A stretch of 64,000 bases of DNA from Catalimonadaceae bacterium JC749 (GTDB lineage Bacteria; Bacteroidota; Bacteroidia; Cytophagales; Cyclobacteriaceae). Positions 9,719 to 18,060 of this stretch are shown one piece after another. Both the position numbers and the translations under genes were made by a program. Every line of letters starts with the position of its first letter. Within the stretch, counting starts at the first letter, position 1. A model generated the notes under the pieces. The model did no database searches and had not been told where the DNA came from. It was given only the letters and a program-made list of their open reading frames with translations. The stretch is taken from positions 310,001 through 374,000 of the forward strand of contig JAJNNC010000005.1 of the NCBI GenBank assembly GCA_021730635.1. The letters run 5' to 3'.

Positions 9719-10390
9719 ATGAGCATTGCAGAAAAGATTAATTCTATACAAAATCAAATCAGAAACCATCACTGTCAGCTAGTAGCTGTGGGTAAGACAA
9801 AACCTGTTACCACCCTAATAGAAGCTTACGAAACTGGAATCAGAGACTTTGGTGAAAATAAGGTACAGGAACTGATAGATAAATATGAGCAAATGCCTAA
9901 GGATATTCGCTGGCATATGATCGGACATCTGCAAAGAAACAAAGTGAAATATGTAGTGCCGTTTGTCCACCTAATTCATGCGGTAGATAGTGTAAGATTG
10001 TTAAGTGAAATAGAAAAACAGGCCAGTAAAATAGAAAGACCTGTAAACTGTTTGTTGCAGATACATATCGCTGAAGAAGAATCTAAATTTGGCCTTTCAG
10101 AAGATGAGCTGTTTGAATTGTTATATAGCCAAGATTTTTTGCAGTGCCAGTATGTTAGAGTCATAGGTTTAATGGGGATGGCTACATTTACAAAGGATAC
10201 AAAACAGGTTAGAAAAGAATTCAGAACGTTAAAACAATTGTTTGAAAAAGTAAAGGAAAGAAAGGACCTGCCATCTCATGTTCAAATGCAGGAGCTTTCT
10301 ATGGGAATGAGTAGTGATTATTCAGTAGCTTTAGAAGAAGGTAGTTCGATGATAAGAATTGGTACTACTATTTTTGGTAGCAGAAATTAG
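9719..10390 (+). CDS. YggS/PROSC family pyridoxal-phosphate homeostasis protein
   Basis: This cytoplasmic single-domain TIM-barrel protein carries PLP and buffers its free level; no enzyme activity is established for the family. The PLP-lysine motif VGKTKP places the cofactor Lys at about residue 26, followed by the conserved FGENKVQEL and WHMIGHLQRNKVKYV signatures. SMGMSSDYSVALEEGSSMIRIGTTIFG at the C terminus completes the family pattern. 223 residues is typical. ATG start; the DUF423 gene follows after 8 bp. Confidence 0.95.
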   Translation: MSIAEKINSIQNQIRNHHCQLVAVGKTKPVTTLIEAYETGIRDFGENKVQELIDKYEQMPKDIRWHMIGHLQRNKVKYVVPFVHLIHAVDSVRLLSEIEKQASKIERPVNCLLQIHIAEEESKFGLSEDELFELLYSQDFLQCQYVRVIGLMGMATFTKDTKQVRKEFRTLKQLFEKVKERKDLPSHVQMQELSMGMSSDYSVALEEGSSMIRIGTTIFGSRN

Positions 10391-10398
10391 CTTTTAAT

Positions 10399-10773
10399 AT
10401 GCAAAAATTTATTTTAGTGACAGCCTCCGCTTTAGGAGCTTTTTCAGTGATGATTGGCGCTTTCGGTGCTCATATTTTACGTGAAATATTAGAGATGAAA
10501 GGTAGAGTGGGGACCTTCGAAACAGCCGTTCAGTATCAATTTTATCATTCTCTGGCTTTGTTAGGCATCGGGCTATTAATGTACAAGATTGAAGATAAGC
10601 TCTTACATTATGCTTCTGTTTCTTGGATGGCCGGTATTGTCGTTTTTTCCGGGTCTCTGTATTTATTGAGTGTTAGTGGTTACAGATGGTTGGGTATGAT
10701 TACTCCTGTAGGAGGATTACTTTTTATTGCAGGATGGATTCTCCTGTTTTACGTTACCTACAGAAATCTATAA
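10399..10773 (+). CDS. DUF423 small membrane protein
   Basis: A 124-residue protein with four membrane helices and the family's N-terminal GAFGAHILRE motif and FETAVQYQFYHSLALL segment. This fits DUF423 (YgdD-like) inner-membrane proteins, whose function is unknown. It starts 8 bp after the YggS gene and probably shares its transcript. It converges with recR with a 12-bp gap and no clear terminator. Confidence 0.93.
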   Translation: MQKFILVTASALGAFSVMIGAFGAHILREILEMKGRVGTFETAVQYQFYHSLALLGIGLLMYKIEDKLLHYASVSWMAGIVVFSGSLYLLSVSGYRWLGMITPVGGLLFIAGWILLFYVTYRNL

Positions 10774-10785
10774 GGTTACCGTTCA

Positions 10786-11397
10786 TTAGTGTTCATAAGC
10801 TTTCCGGCCTAAAATACTGCGGCCTAGGGTAATTTCATCTGTATATTCCAGTTCACTACCAATAGGGACACCCCGGGCGATGGTTGTAATTTTGACCGGA
10901 TAGTCACGTAATTTTTTGGTGATAAAAAAAGAGGTAGTATCTCCCTCCATGGTAGCACTCAAGGCAAGAATAATCTCCTTAATGTCCAGCGACAAGTCTT
11001 TTACCCGGTTGATCAGCGAATCAATGTTGAGGTCATGCGGTGAAACACCTTCTAAAGGAGAGATAACCCCACCGAGTACATGGTATAATCCGTTAAATTG
11101 AGAAGTGTTCTCGATCGCAATTAAATCGGTAGTATTTTCCACTACACAAACAGTCTGCTTATCTCTTTTGCTGCTGCTGCAAATAGCACACACTGGTGCA
11201 TCTGCAATATTGTGGCAATGCGTACAGTATTGTGTCTTTGTCCGGAGATTTACCAGTGAATCAGCCAATAATTGGGTTCGTTCTTCATTAGCCCGTAGTA
11301 AATGAAGGGCCATGCGTAAAGCAGTTTTTTTTCCTATTCCGGGAAGCTTTGCAATTTCATTGACAGCATCCTCTATCAGTTTGGATGGATATTCCAT
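10786..11397 (-). CDS. recR: recombination mediator RecR
   Basis: RecR acts with RecO (and RecF) to load RecA on single-stranded DNA at gaps. Visible in order are a helix-hairpin-helix LPGIGKKTA near residue 18, the four-Cys zinc finger at about residues 58, 61, 70 and 73, and a Toprim domain starting CVVENTTDL with EIILALSATMEGDTT. 203 residues is normal. The start codon is fixed by the conserved N terminus. Confidence 0.97.
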   Translation of the reverse strand: MEYPSKLIEDAVNEIAKLPGIGKKTALRMALHLLRANEERTQLLADSLVNLRTKTQYCTHCHNIADAPVCAICSSSKRDKQTVCVVENTTDLIAIENTSQFNGLYHVLGGVISPLEGVSPHDLNIDSLINRVKDLSLDIKEIILALSATMEGDTTSFFITKKLRDYPVKITTIARGVPIGSELEYTDEITLGRSILGRKAYEH

Positions 11398-11454
11398 ATA
11401 CGTAATAATACAATATATAACCTACTTTTTAACCAGAAATGGAGGAAAAAAGTG

Positions 11455-11736
11455 CTATTTAATTTCTGCTCCGATGCCAGCATCATGGATGGCATCACAC
11501 ATGGGTTTTAGCTCTTCAAAAGTACCCTTTTTCACAGAGCATTTTCCCTTGTAGTGAATAATTAAGGTACACTGCTCAGCCTGCTCCTGGGTGTGTTTGC
11601 AGATCCGGATCAGGGTATTGATGACATGATCGAAAGTATTGTAATCATCATTCAATACTATGAGGTCCTTACTTTCATTTAGTGCTTCATCTGTGATAAC
11701 CTCTTCTAAAATTTCCTCTTGAAATGCGTATTTCAT
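11455..11736 (-). CDS. clpS: ATP-dependent Clp protease adaptor ClpS
   Basis: ClpS delivers N-degron substrates to the ClpA/ClpC unfoldase. The 93-residue protein has the flexible N-terminal tail and then the conserved LNDDYNTFDHVINTLIRIC block that forms the substrate pocket, ending with the CDAIHDAGIGAEI strand. It lies 57 bp upstream of recR in the same direction. Confidence 0.93.
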   Translation of the reverse strand: MKYAFQEEILEEVITDEALNESKDLIVLNDDYNTFDHVINTLIRICKHTQEQAEQCTLIIHYKGKCSVKKGTFEELKPMCDAIHDAGIGAEIK

Positions 11737-11805
11737 AGTTTTGAACGTTCTTTTGGCAAAATTAAAAAAAAAGCTTCAAATTCGCTGCCTATCTAATTAT
11801 AACTT

Positions 11806-13290
11806 ATGTCGCCACTGTTAGTTTTCTTTGTCATCGTTGGATATTTTTCTCTTTTGTTAGGGATTTCATATTTTACTTCACGCAATGCAGATAACCAGAC
11901 ATTTTTTACAGGCAATCGTCAATCTCCCTGGTATTTGGTGGCTTTCGGCATGATTGGCGCTTCCCTCTCGGGTGTGACATTTATTTCAGTCCCGGGAGAA
12001 GTAGGCAATTCTCAGTTTTCTTATTTTCAAGTTGTATTGGGTTACGTACCGGGATATGCCTTCATCGCTCTGGTTTTGATGCCGCTGTATTATAAATTAA
12101 ACCTGGTTTCTATTTATGGATATCTTAAACAACGGTTCGGATACAGTTCGTATAAAACAGGTGCTACTTTCTTTCTGGTTTCCCGGCTGATCGGTTCGGC
12201 GGCCCGTTTGTTTCTGGCAGCCAGTGTCCTGCAAATAGCCTTTTTTGATAATTTCGATCTGCCCTTCTGGTTTACCGTGCTAGTCACTATTTTGCTGATA
12301 TGGCTTTACACTTTTCGGGGGGGCATCAAAACTATCGTTTGGACGGATACCCTGCAGACTTTCTTTATGCTGAGTGCAGTGGGGATCAGCATTTATCTGA
12401 TTGGCGACGAGCTTAATCTGGCACCGGGAGAAATGATCAGTGCTGTGGAAAGTAGTAACCTGTCGAAAATTTTTTATTGGGAATGGGACAGTGGGGTTAA
12501 TTTTTTTAAACAGTTTATTTCCGGTGCCTTTATCGCCATTGTCATGACAGGATTGGATCAGGATATGATGCAAAAAAACCTGACATGCAAAAACCTGGGG
12601 GAAGCACAAAAGAACATGAAATGGTTTACCATCATTTTAGTATTTGTTAATTTATTCTTCTTGACTTTAGGGGCACTATTGTATCTCTATGTCAGAGAAA
12701 AAGGAATACAACTCCCTGACCGATCCGACGAATTATTTCCTATGCTGGCGGTCAACCATTTTAGTGCACTGGCAGGAATTGTTTTTCTACTTGGCATTGT
12801 CGCTGCTGCTTACTCCAGTGCTGATTCGGCCCTGACAGCCCTGACAACTTCTTTTTGTGTGGATATCTTAGGGTTGGGAAGTTCCAAACCGCAACAAACT
12901 CAGGCGGAAAAGGCCAGCGATATTGAAAAAAGTACCAGAATGCGGGTCCACCTTATGTTTTCCATCTTACTGTTTGTGGTCATCCTGGTCTTCAGAGCTA
13001 TCAACAACGAAAGTGTAATTGTCGCAGTGTTTAAAATAGCAGGTTATACATATGGCCCTCTTTTAGGATTGTATAGTTATGGACTGTACACTAAACTGGA
13101 AGTAAAAGACCGATTGGTACCTCTCATCTGTGTTGCTGCGCCAGTGATCAGTTTTATACTGGATATCAAATCAGCAGATTGGTTTAACGGATTCCAATTT
13201 GGATTTTTTATATTAATCATCAATGGTGCGCTTACCTTTCTGGGATTGCTTTTGATCAATAACGGAGTTCGGAAAACGGCTAAAGCCTGA
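11806..13290 (+). CDS. sodium:solute symporter (SSS family)
   Basis: A 494-residue inner-membrane transporter with about 13 predicted helices. Family landmarks are the N-terminal SRNADNQTFFTGNRQSPWYLVAFGMIGAS-like segment, FRGGIKTIVWTDTLQ in helix 5-6, and the signature VAAAYSSADSALTALTTSF near residue 335. It would couple sodium entry to uptake of an organic solute; the substrate cannot be told from sequence. It ends one base before the stop of the convergent ArsR gene, with no spacer. Confidence 0.93.
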   Translation: MSPLLVFFVIVGYFSLLLGISYFTSRNADNQTFFTGNRQSPWYLVAFGMIGASLSGVTFISVPGEVGNSQFSYFQVVLGYVPGYAFIALVLMPLYYKLNLVSIYGYLKQRFGYSSYKTGATFFLVSRLIGSAARLFLAASVLQIAFFDNFDLPFWFTVLVTILLIWLYTFRGGIKTIVWTDTLQTFFMLSAVGISIYLIGDELNLAPGEMISAVESSNLSKIFYWEWDSGVNFFKQFISGAFIAIVMTGLDQDMMQKNLTCKNLGEAQKNMKWFTIILVFVNLFFLTLGALLYLYVREKGIQLPDRSDELFPMLAVNHFSALAGIVFLLGIVAAAYSSADSALTALTTSFCVDILGLGSSKPQQTQAEKASDIEKSTRMRVHLMFSILLFVVILVFRAINNESVIVAVFKIAGYTYGPLLGLYSYGLYTKLEVKDRLVPLICVAAPVISFILDIKSADWFNGFQFGFFILIINGALTFLGLLLINNGVRKTAKA

Positions 13291-13695
13291 TCAGTCCTGG
13301 ATCCACTTTTTCTGATGTAATTTACAAACAGCCAGTTCACGGTTAGAATATAGAATCTGATATGTCTCCAGATCTTTGAGCAACAGCACATCTTTGTTCA
13401 TGTATTGAAAGAGTTGGTGGATGATATCTTTCGCCTGTAATTTAATCCGGTAGTATACAAATTGATCTACCTTGCGGTCGCTTACAAGATTGGCGTGTTT
13501 CAGATATTGTAAATGACGGGAAGTTTTGGTTTGAGTAAAATCAAGAACATGCTCAAGGTCAGTAATGCACATCTCTTTCTCCTTATACAATAAAAACAGA
13601 ATCCTTATTCGGGCTTCTTCAGAAAAAGCTTTAAATAATTGTAAACCAAACGTAAGGCTGAAGTTTTTAACGCGCATATTATCAGGTTGTATCAT
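13291..13695 (-). CDS. ArsR-family winged-helix transcriptional regulator
   Basis: A 134-residue DNA-binding repressor-type protein. FKAFSEEARIRILFLLYKEKEMCITDLEHVLDF and QTKTSRHLQYLKHANLVSDRK form the helix-turn-helix and wing typical of ArsR proteins. No metal-binding ELCVCDL-type Cys pair is seen at helix 3 (the place reads MCITDLEHV), so a metal sensor role is not supported. It faces the symporter tail to tail; it may regulate something else. Confidence 0.88.
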   Translation of the reverse strand: MIQPDNMRVKNFSLTFGLQLFKAFSEEARIRILFLLYKEKEMCITDLEHVLDFTQTKTSRHLQYLKHANLVSDRKVDQFVYYRIKLQAKDIIHQLFQYMNKDVLLLKDLETYQILYSNRELAVCKLHQKKWIQD

Positions 13696-13956
13696 ATTGA
13701 AAAACAGGACACTGTTGTAAAAGTACAGCTTATCTCTATGATCTGGAAAATTTGAATGTAGAAACCTGTGCTAATTATTTTCATTAGGGGAACAATTCAT
13801 CTTTGGAAAATCTTATATTTTGGAAGCGAAAACAAAAAACATGGTAAATTGTGTTTTTTGGATTTTTTATTGCATATAATATTATAAATATTCACCAAGA
13901 CTGACTATTTTAGCAGTTACGACGTTAATCAAACTTGAGTATAAGCCTTATCTCCT

Positions 13957-14598
13957 TTGAAATTGTATTATAAAATATCGTTTCTTTTGGTCTTCAGTCT
14001 GACCCTATTTCTGACACAGGAAAGTCGGGCGCAAGGTAAATCAAGTGTGATCCAGCTTTCAGGTCTGGTATTGGGGGAAGATAGTACGAGTGCTTTGGCA
14101 GGGGCTAACGTCTATGTGCCTGCTGCTGGCAGAGGCACTTCCACAAATCTATATGGCTATTTTTCTTTGCCAGTATTACCGGGCGACAGTGTCTTGTTTA
14201 GTTCCATAGGTCATAAAAGGCAGTACTATCTGGTGCCCGAAGATCAGCGGGAGAGTCTGACCGTAATTGTAGAACTGAGTACAGATACTACCTACCTGCC
14301 TGCCGTGGAAGTGTTTCCTTACCCTTCCGAAGAAGTTTTCAAAGAGGCTATTCTGGCTTTAAAATTACCTGATGAAGACCAATATGCGAACATGCGAGAA
14401 AATCTGGCAGAAGATCTGTTGGCCAAAATGTTTGAAGCAATGCCTATGGATGGTAGTATGAACTACCGGTATTTTATGAATCAGCAATTTGACAGGGTAC
14501 AGTATGCAGGTCCACGATCGAATCCCCTGTTGAATCCTTTTGCCTGGGCCGAGTTTATCAAATCTATTAAAAGGGGTGATTTTAAGAAGAAAAAATAG
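13957..14598 (+). CDS. secreted protein with carboxypeptidase-like regulatory domain
   Basis: A 213-residue exported protein. From a TTG start it has a signal peptide (LVFSLTLFLTQESRAQG), and no better ATG exists. Residues about 33-110 form a CarboxypepD_reg-like beta domain: LSGLVLGEDSTSALAGANVYV, TSTNLYGYFSLPVLPGDSV, FSSIGHKRQYY. The C-terminal part (VEVFPYPSEEVFKEAILALKLP and an FDRVQYAG segment) is common in Bacteroidota surface proteins of unknown role. It stands 95 bp before nuoM; a link is not evident. Confidence 0.85.
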   Translation: MKLYYKISFLLVFSLTLFLTQESRAQGKSSVIQLSGLVLGEDSTSALAGANVYVPAAGRGTSTNLYGYFSLPVLPGDSVLFSSIGHKRQYYLVPEDQRESLTVIVELSTDTTYLPAVEVFPYPSEEVFKEAILALKLPDEDQYANMRENLAEDLLAKMFEAMPMDGSMNYRYFMNQQFDRVQYAGPRSNPLLNPFAWAEFIKSIKRGDFKKKK

Positions 14599-14692
14599 TC
14601 TTAACACTATTTGTTAAGTAATCGTTAAACTTTTCACCTGATATCCTTGTACTTTTTCTTTAAGTCAGCAAAATTTGGGCTTTTTAAGCCTT

Positions 14693-16441
14693 ATGCAAAA
14701 CCATCTGCTCACTTTTATCATTTTTGTGCCCGTTGTAGTGGCGGCATTGCTGCTGTGCATACCTGGCAGATTCAAGCCAGTGTTTAAAATTGCCACGATT
14801 ACGGCTACCGCTATTCAACTGCTGCTCGCTATTTTAATTTTCCAGTCGTTTAACACTAGTCCTGCGGTCTCTTCTGCCATTCAACCCGGTTTTGTCTTCC
14901 AATATGTGGAAAAATTAGACTGGATTAACCTTGATTTAAATACATTCGGTAAGCTATCCATTGACTATTTTGTAGCGGTTGACGGTTTGAGTGTGACATT
15001 GGTGGGGTTAGCCGCCTTGGTGCTGCTGGTAGGAGCTATTTCTTCCTGGACTATTCAGGACAATACCAAAGGGTATTTTCTGCTGTATCTGTTACTCTGT
15101 GCCTCAGTGGTTGGATGCTTTGTGGCGCTGGATTTCTTTCTGTTTTATCTCTTTTTTGAATTTATGCTGCTTCCCATGTATTTCCTGATCGGAATGTGGG
15201 GCGGGCCCAGAAGAGAATATGCGGCGATAAAATTTTTCCTTTACACTTTGGCAGGGTCCATTTTTATTCTGATTGTCATGATCGGGCTGTATACCAGCGT
15301 GATGGATCCCATAGAAACAGGTATTCAGGCAGGCATCCTTAACGATGCAGAAACCGTAACCCAAGCGCAAATAACAGAGGTTCAACAGCGTATCCAGGAA
15401 AATACGATTCCTAAAAATCAGATCGTGAAAACCTTTAACATGGTAGCCATGATGGATCGTGCTAATTACTTGCCGGATACCTTGTTGGAGGTTAACAACA
15501 ATGCTGGTATTTTTGGTTTTTCTGCTCGTCTGATCGCTTTCATGGCCCTTTTTATTGGTTTTGTCATCAAATTACCAGCCGTGCCTTTGCATACCTGGCT
15601 GCCCGATGCGCACGTGGAAGCGCCGACTCCCATCTCTGTAGTCTTAGCAGGTATTTTATTGAAAGTGGGAGGCTACGGTCTGGTGAGAGCGACGTATAGT
15701 ATTTTTCCGGATGGCGCTGTCTTTTTTGCCTGGTGGATCGGCTTATTGGGTGTGATTGCCATTATTTATGGCGCTATGAATGCACTGGCCATGAAAGACC
15801 TGAAGAAGTTGATTGCCTATTCTTCCGTGTCGCACATGGGGTTCGTATTGTTAGGGCTGGCATCACTCACTTCTGAAGGAGTCAGTGGCGGACTTTTCCA
15901 GATGTTTAGCCATGGTATCATCACCTCTATGTTGTTTTTGATTGCTGGCGTGGTTTATGACCGTACAGGAGACCGTATGATTGCGCATTATGGAGGATTA
16001 TCCGTTAAGATGCCTTCCTACACCACACTGGTGGTGATTGCCTTCTTTGCTTCTTTAGGGTTACCGGGTTTTTCCGGATTTGTGGCTGAAATCATGGTCT
16101 TCCTGGGAAGTTTTAATGCGGCTACCATCAACCAGTTACTGCCCAGGTGGATGGCTATAGTGGCGACGGTAGGTCTGATTTTAGGAGCCGCCTATTATCT
16201 ATGGACGTTGCAGCGAATGTTTTTCGGTCCCTATTATTTGTTGAAAGATCAGTGGAATGGGCAAATGATAGATTTGAATCTTCGTGAGTATGTTATGTTG
16301 ATACCACTGGCGTTGGCTACGCTTGTTTTTGGTATTTTTCCTTCCTTATTTTTAAATATGGTCAATGCATCGGTCAGTAGTTTCGTGCATTTTGTCAATA
16401 CCGTTGGCGAGGAAAATTTAAGATTGATTCTTGGAAAGTAA
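14693..16441 (+). CDS. nuoM: NADH-quinone oxidoreductase subunit M
   Basis: NuoM is one of the antiporter-like proton-pumping subunits of respiratory complex I. I place the start at ATG 14693; a TTG at 14675 is also in frame. Key pieces are FFEFMLLPMYFLIGMWGG with the conserved membrane Glu, the LPAVPLHTWLPDAHVEAPTPISVVLAGILLKVGGYG block, and MKDLKKLIAYSSVSHMGFV. At about 582 residues it is longer than the usual 500; the extra length is a hydrophilic insertion (about residues 205-275) between two helices. nuoN follows after 6 bp. Confidence 0.96.
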   Translation: MQNHLLTFIIFVPVVVAALLLCIPGRFKPVFKIATITATAIQLLLAILIFQSFNTSPAVSSAIQPGFVFQYVEKLDWINLDLNTFGKLSIDYFVAVDGLSVTLVGLAALVLLVGAISSWTIQDNTKGYFLLYLLLCASVVGCFVALDFFLFYLFFEFMLLPMYFLIGMWGGPRREYAAIKFFLYTLAGSIFILIVMIGLYTSVMDPIETGIQAGILNDAETVTQAQITEVQQRIQENTIPKNQIVKTFNMVAMMDRANYLPDTLLEVNNNAGIFGFSARLIAFMALFIGFVIKLPAVPLHTWLPDAHVEAPTPISVVLAGILLKVGGYGLVRATYSIFPDGAVFFAWWIGLLGVIAIIYGAMNALAMKDLKKLIAYSSVSHMGFVLLGLASLTSEGVSGGLFQMFSHGIITSMLFLIAGVVYDRTGDRMIAHYGGLSVKMPSYTTLVVIAFFASLGLPGFSGFVAEIMVFLGSFNAATINQLLPRWMAIVATVGLILGAAYYLWTLQRMFFGPYYLLKDQWNGQMIDLNLREYVMLIPLALATLVFGIFPSLFLNMVNASVSSFVHFVNTVGEENLRLILGK

Positions 16442-16447
16442 ATATTA

Positions 16448-18031
16448 TTGCCGTTGGAAAAATCCATAGAGGTTCATTCACTAGGTACTCAATTGTCTGA
16501 AATAGTAGAGAGTGCCTTCTTTGTCTTTCCAGAAATTTGTCTGCTAGCTTTTCTGCTTTTGATTCTCATCTTTGATTTGATTTTCAGGCAGAAGCTCCTT
16601 TGGTTGTTCACTATTACGGCCCTGTTGGGATTATTCCTTACGACAGGGCTGCTGTTACAGCAATGGAGTTTGACTGCAGAAAGCAGTGAAGGGCTATCCT
16701 TGTTTTCACGAATGATACAACTCGACAGGCTGGCTATCTACTTCAAGATACTGATATGTGTATCCGCCGTGTTTACCGTTCTCATTTCAGTAAATTACAA
16801 AAGCCGGGCAGGCAGCTTTCATCTGAGGTCTGTCAAACGCATTGGAGAGTATTATACTGTGCTTTTTGGTTTACTGTTGGGTGCGATGCTTTTATCGATG
16901 AGTACCCATCTGCTCATCATTTACCTGGCCATTGAATTGATTTCTATCAGCTCTTATATCCTTACTAATTTTAATTTTGATGAGAGAAGTACTGAGGCCA
17001 GCATTAAATATATTTTATATGGTGGTGTTTCTTCAGGAGTCATGTTATATGGAATGTCTCTGTTGTACGGGCTGACCGGTACTTTAGACATGACCCATCC
17101 TTCCTTTCAGGAGAACATAGCAGCGGCTCCCATGATACTGGTTCTTTTTGCTGGGCTGTTTACTTTAGGGGGTTTTTTGTTTAAAATCTCTTCGGCTCCC
17201 TTTCATCTGTGGGCACCCGACGTGTACGAAGGGGCGCCAACACCCGTAGTGGCCCTTTTCTCAGTAGTGCCCAAAGCTGCCGGTTTTGTGGTTTTGATGC
17301 GGTATACCGCTCACTTCTTTAGTCAGGTTAGCTTTGATTTTCCCTGGCAGACCTTATTGGCAGTGATCGCTATCATTACACTGCTCCTGGGAAATTTTGC
17401 GGCCCTCTGGCAAAAAAATGTGAAGAGAATGATGGCCTATTCTTCAATTGCGCATTCCGGATTCATACTGATAGGGGTTTTGTCCACTTCTTCTTTTGGT
17501 ATGTTAAGTGTTTTGTTTTATGTAAGTGTTTATGCATTGATGAACCTGGCTGCTTTTCTGATCATCATCATGATCAGCAGAGAAACCGGCAGTGAGGAGA
17601 TTAGTCAATATCGTGGTTTGGGAGAGCAATACCCTTTGATAGGCGTTTTAATGCTGATAGCCATGATCTCACTGACCGGATTGCCGCCTACCGCAGGTTT
17701 TACCGCTAAATTGTTCATTTTCTCTTCTCTTTGGGAGGCTTACCAAAGCTCGGATAATTTGATGCTTTTATTGTTATTGGTTTTCGGCTTATTTAATACG
17801 GTCGTTTCACTTTTCTACTATCTAAAAATTCCTTATTTCATGTTTTTTAAAAAAAGTGAAACTACTTTTGTAGCCGACAGGTTCTCTCATCAAAGGACAG
17901 GACGGCGGCATGATAAATTTTATCTTTTTGATAAGATTTTAGCAATCGTGTTAATTTTTCCGCTACTTATTTTGTTCTTTAAGTCGAACTGGTTAATTGA
18001 TTTTATTCATACAATTCCGTTTGAATTTTAG
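16448..18031 (+). CDS. nuoN: NADH-quinone oxidoreductase subunit N
   Basis: NuoN is a second antiporter-like proton-pumping subunit of complex I. The 527-residue, about 14-helix protein shows LLIIYLAIELISISSYILT with its conserved Glu, SSAPFHLWAPDVYEGAPTPVVALFSVVPKAAGF, and KRMMAYSSIAHSGFILIG. The start is a TTG at 16448, 6 bp after nuoM. No further nuo gene is present on either side. Confidence 0.96.
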   Translation: MPLEKSIEVHSLGTQLSEIVESAFFVFPEICLLAFLLLILIFDLIFRQKLLWLFTITALLGLFLTTGLLLQQWSLTAESSEGLSLFSRMIQLDRLAIYFKILICVSAVFTVLISVNYKSRAGSFHLRSVKRIGEYYTVLFGLLLGAMLLSMSTHLLIIYLAIELISISSYILTNFNFDERSTEASIKYILYGGVSSGVMLYGMSLLYGLTGTLDMTHPSFQENIAAAPMILVLFAGLFTLGGFLFKISSAPFHLWAPDVYEGAPTPVVALFSVVPKAAGFVVLMRYTAHFFSQVSFDFPWQTLLAVIAIITLLLGNFAALWQKNVKRMMAYSSIAHSGFILIGVLSTSSFGMLSVLFYVSVYALMNLAAFLIIIMISRETGSEEISQYRGLGEQYPLIGVLMLIAMISLTGLPPTAGFTAKLFIFSSLWEAYQSSDNLMLLLLLVFGLFNTVVSLFYYLKIPYFMFFKKSETTFVADRFSHQRTGRRHDKFYLFDKILAIVLIFPLLILFFKSNWLIDFIHTIPFEF

Positions 18032-18060
18032 ATTTTGAACCTTAACTAACACTTAACTAT

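Noticed and set aside
13291-13695. ArsR protein as a metal sensor controlling the symporter
   Set aside because: The usual metal-binding Cys motif is missing and the two genes converge, so a shared promoter is impossible.
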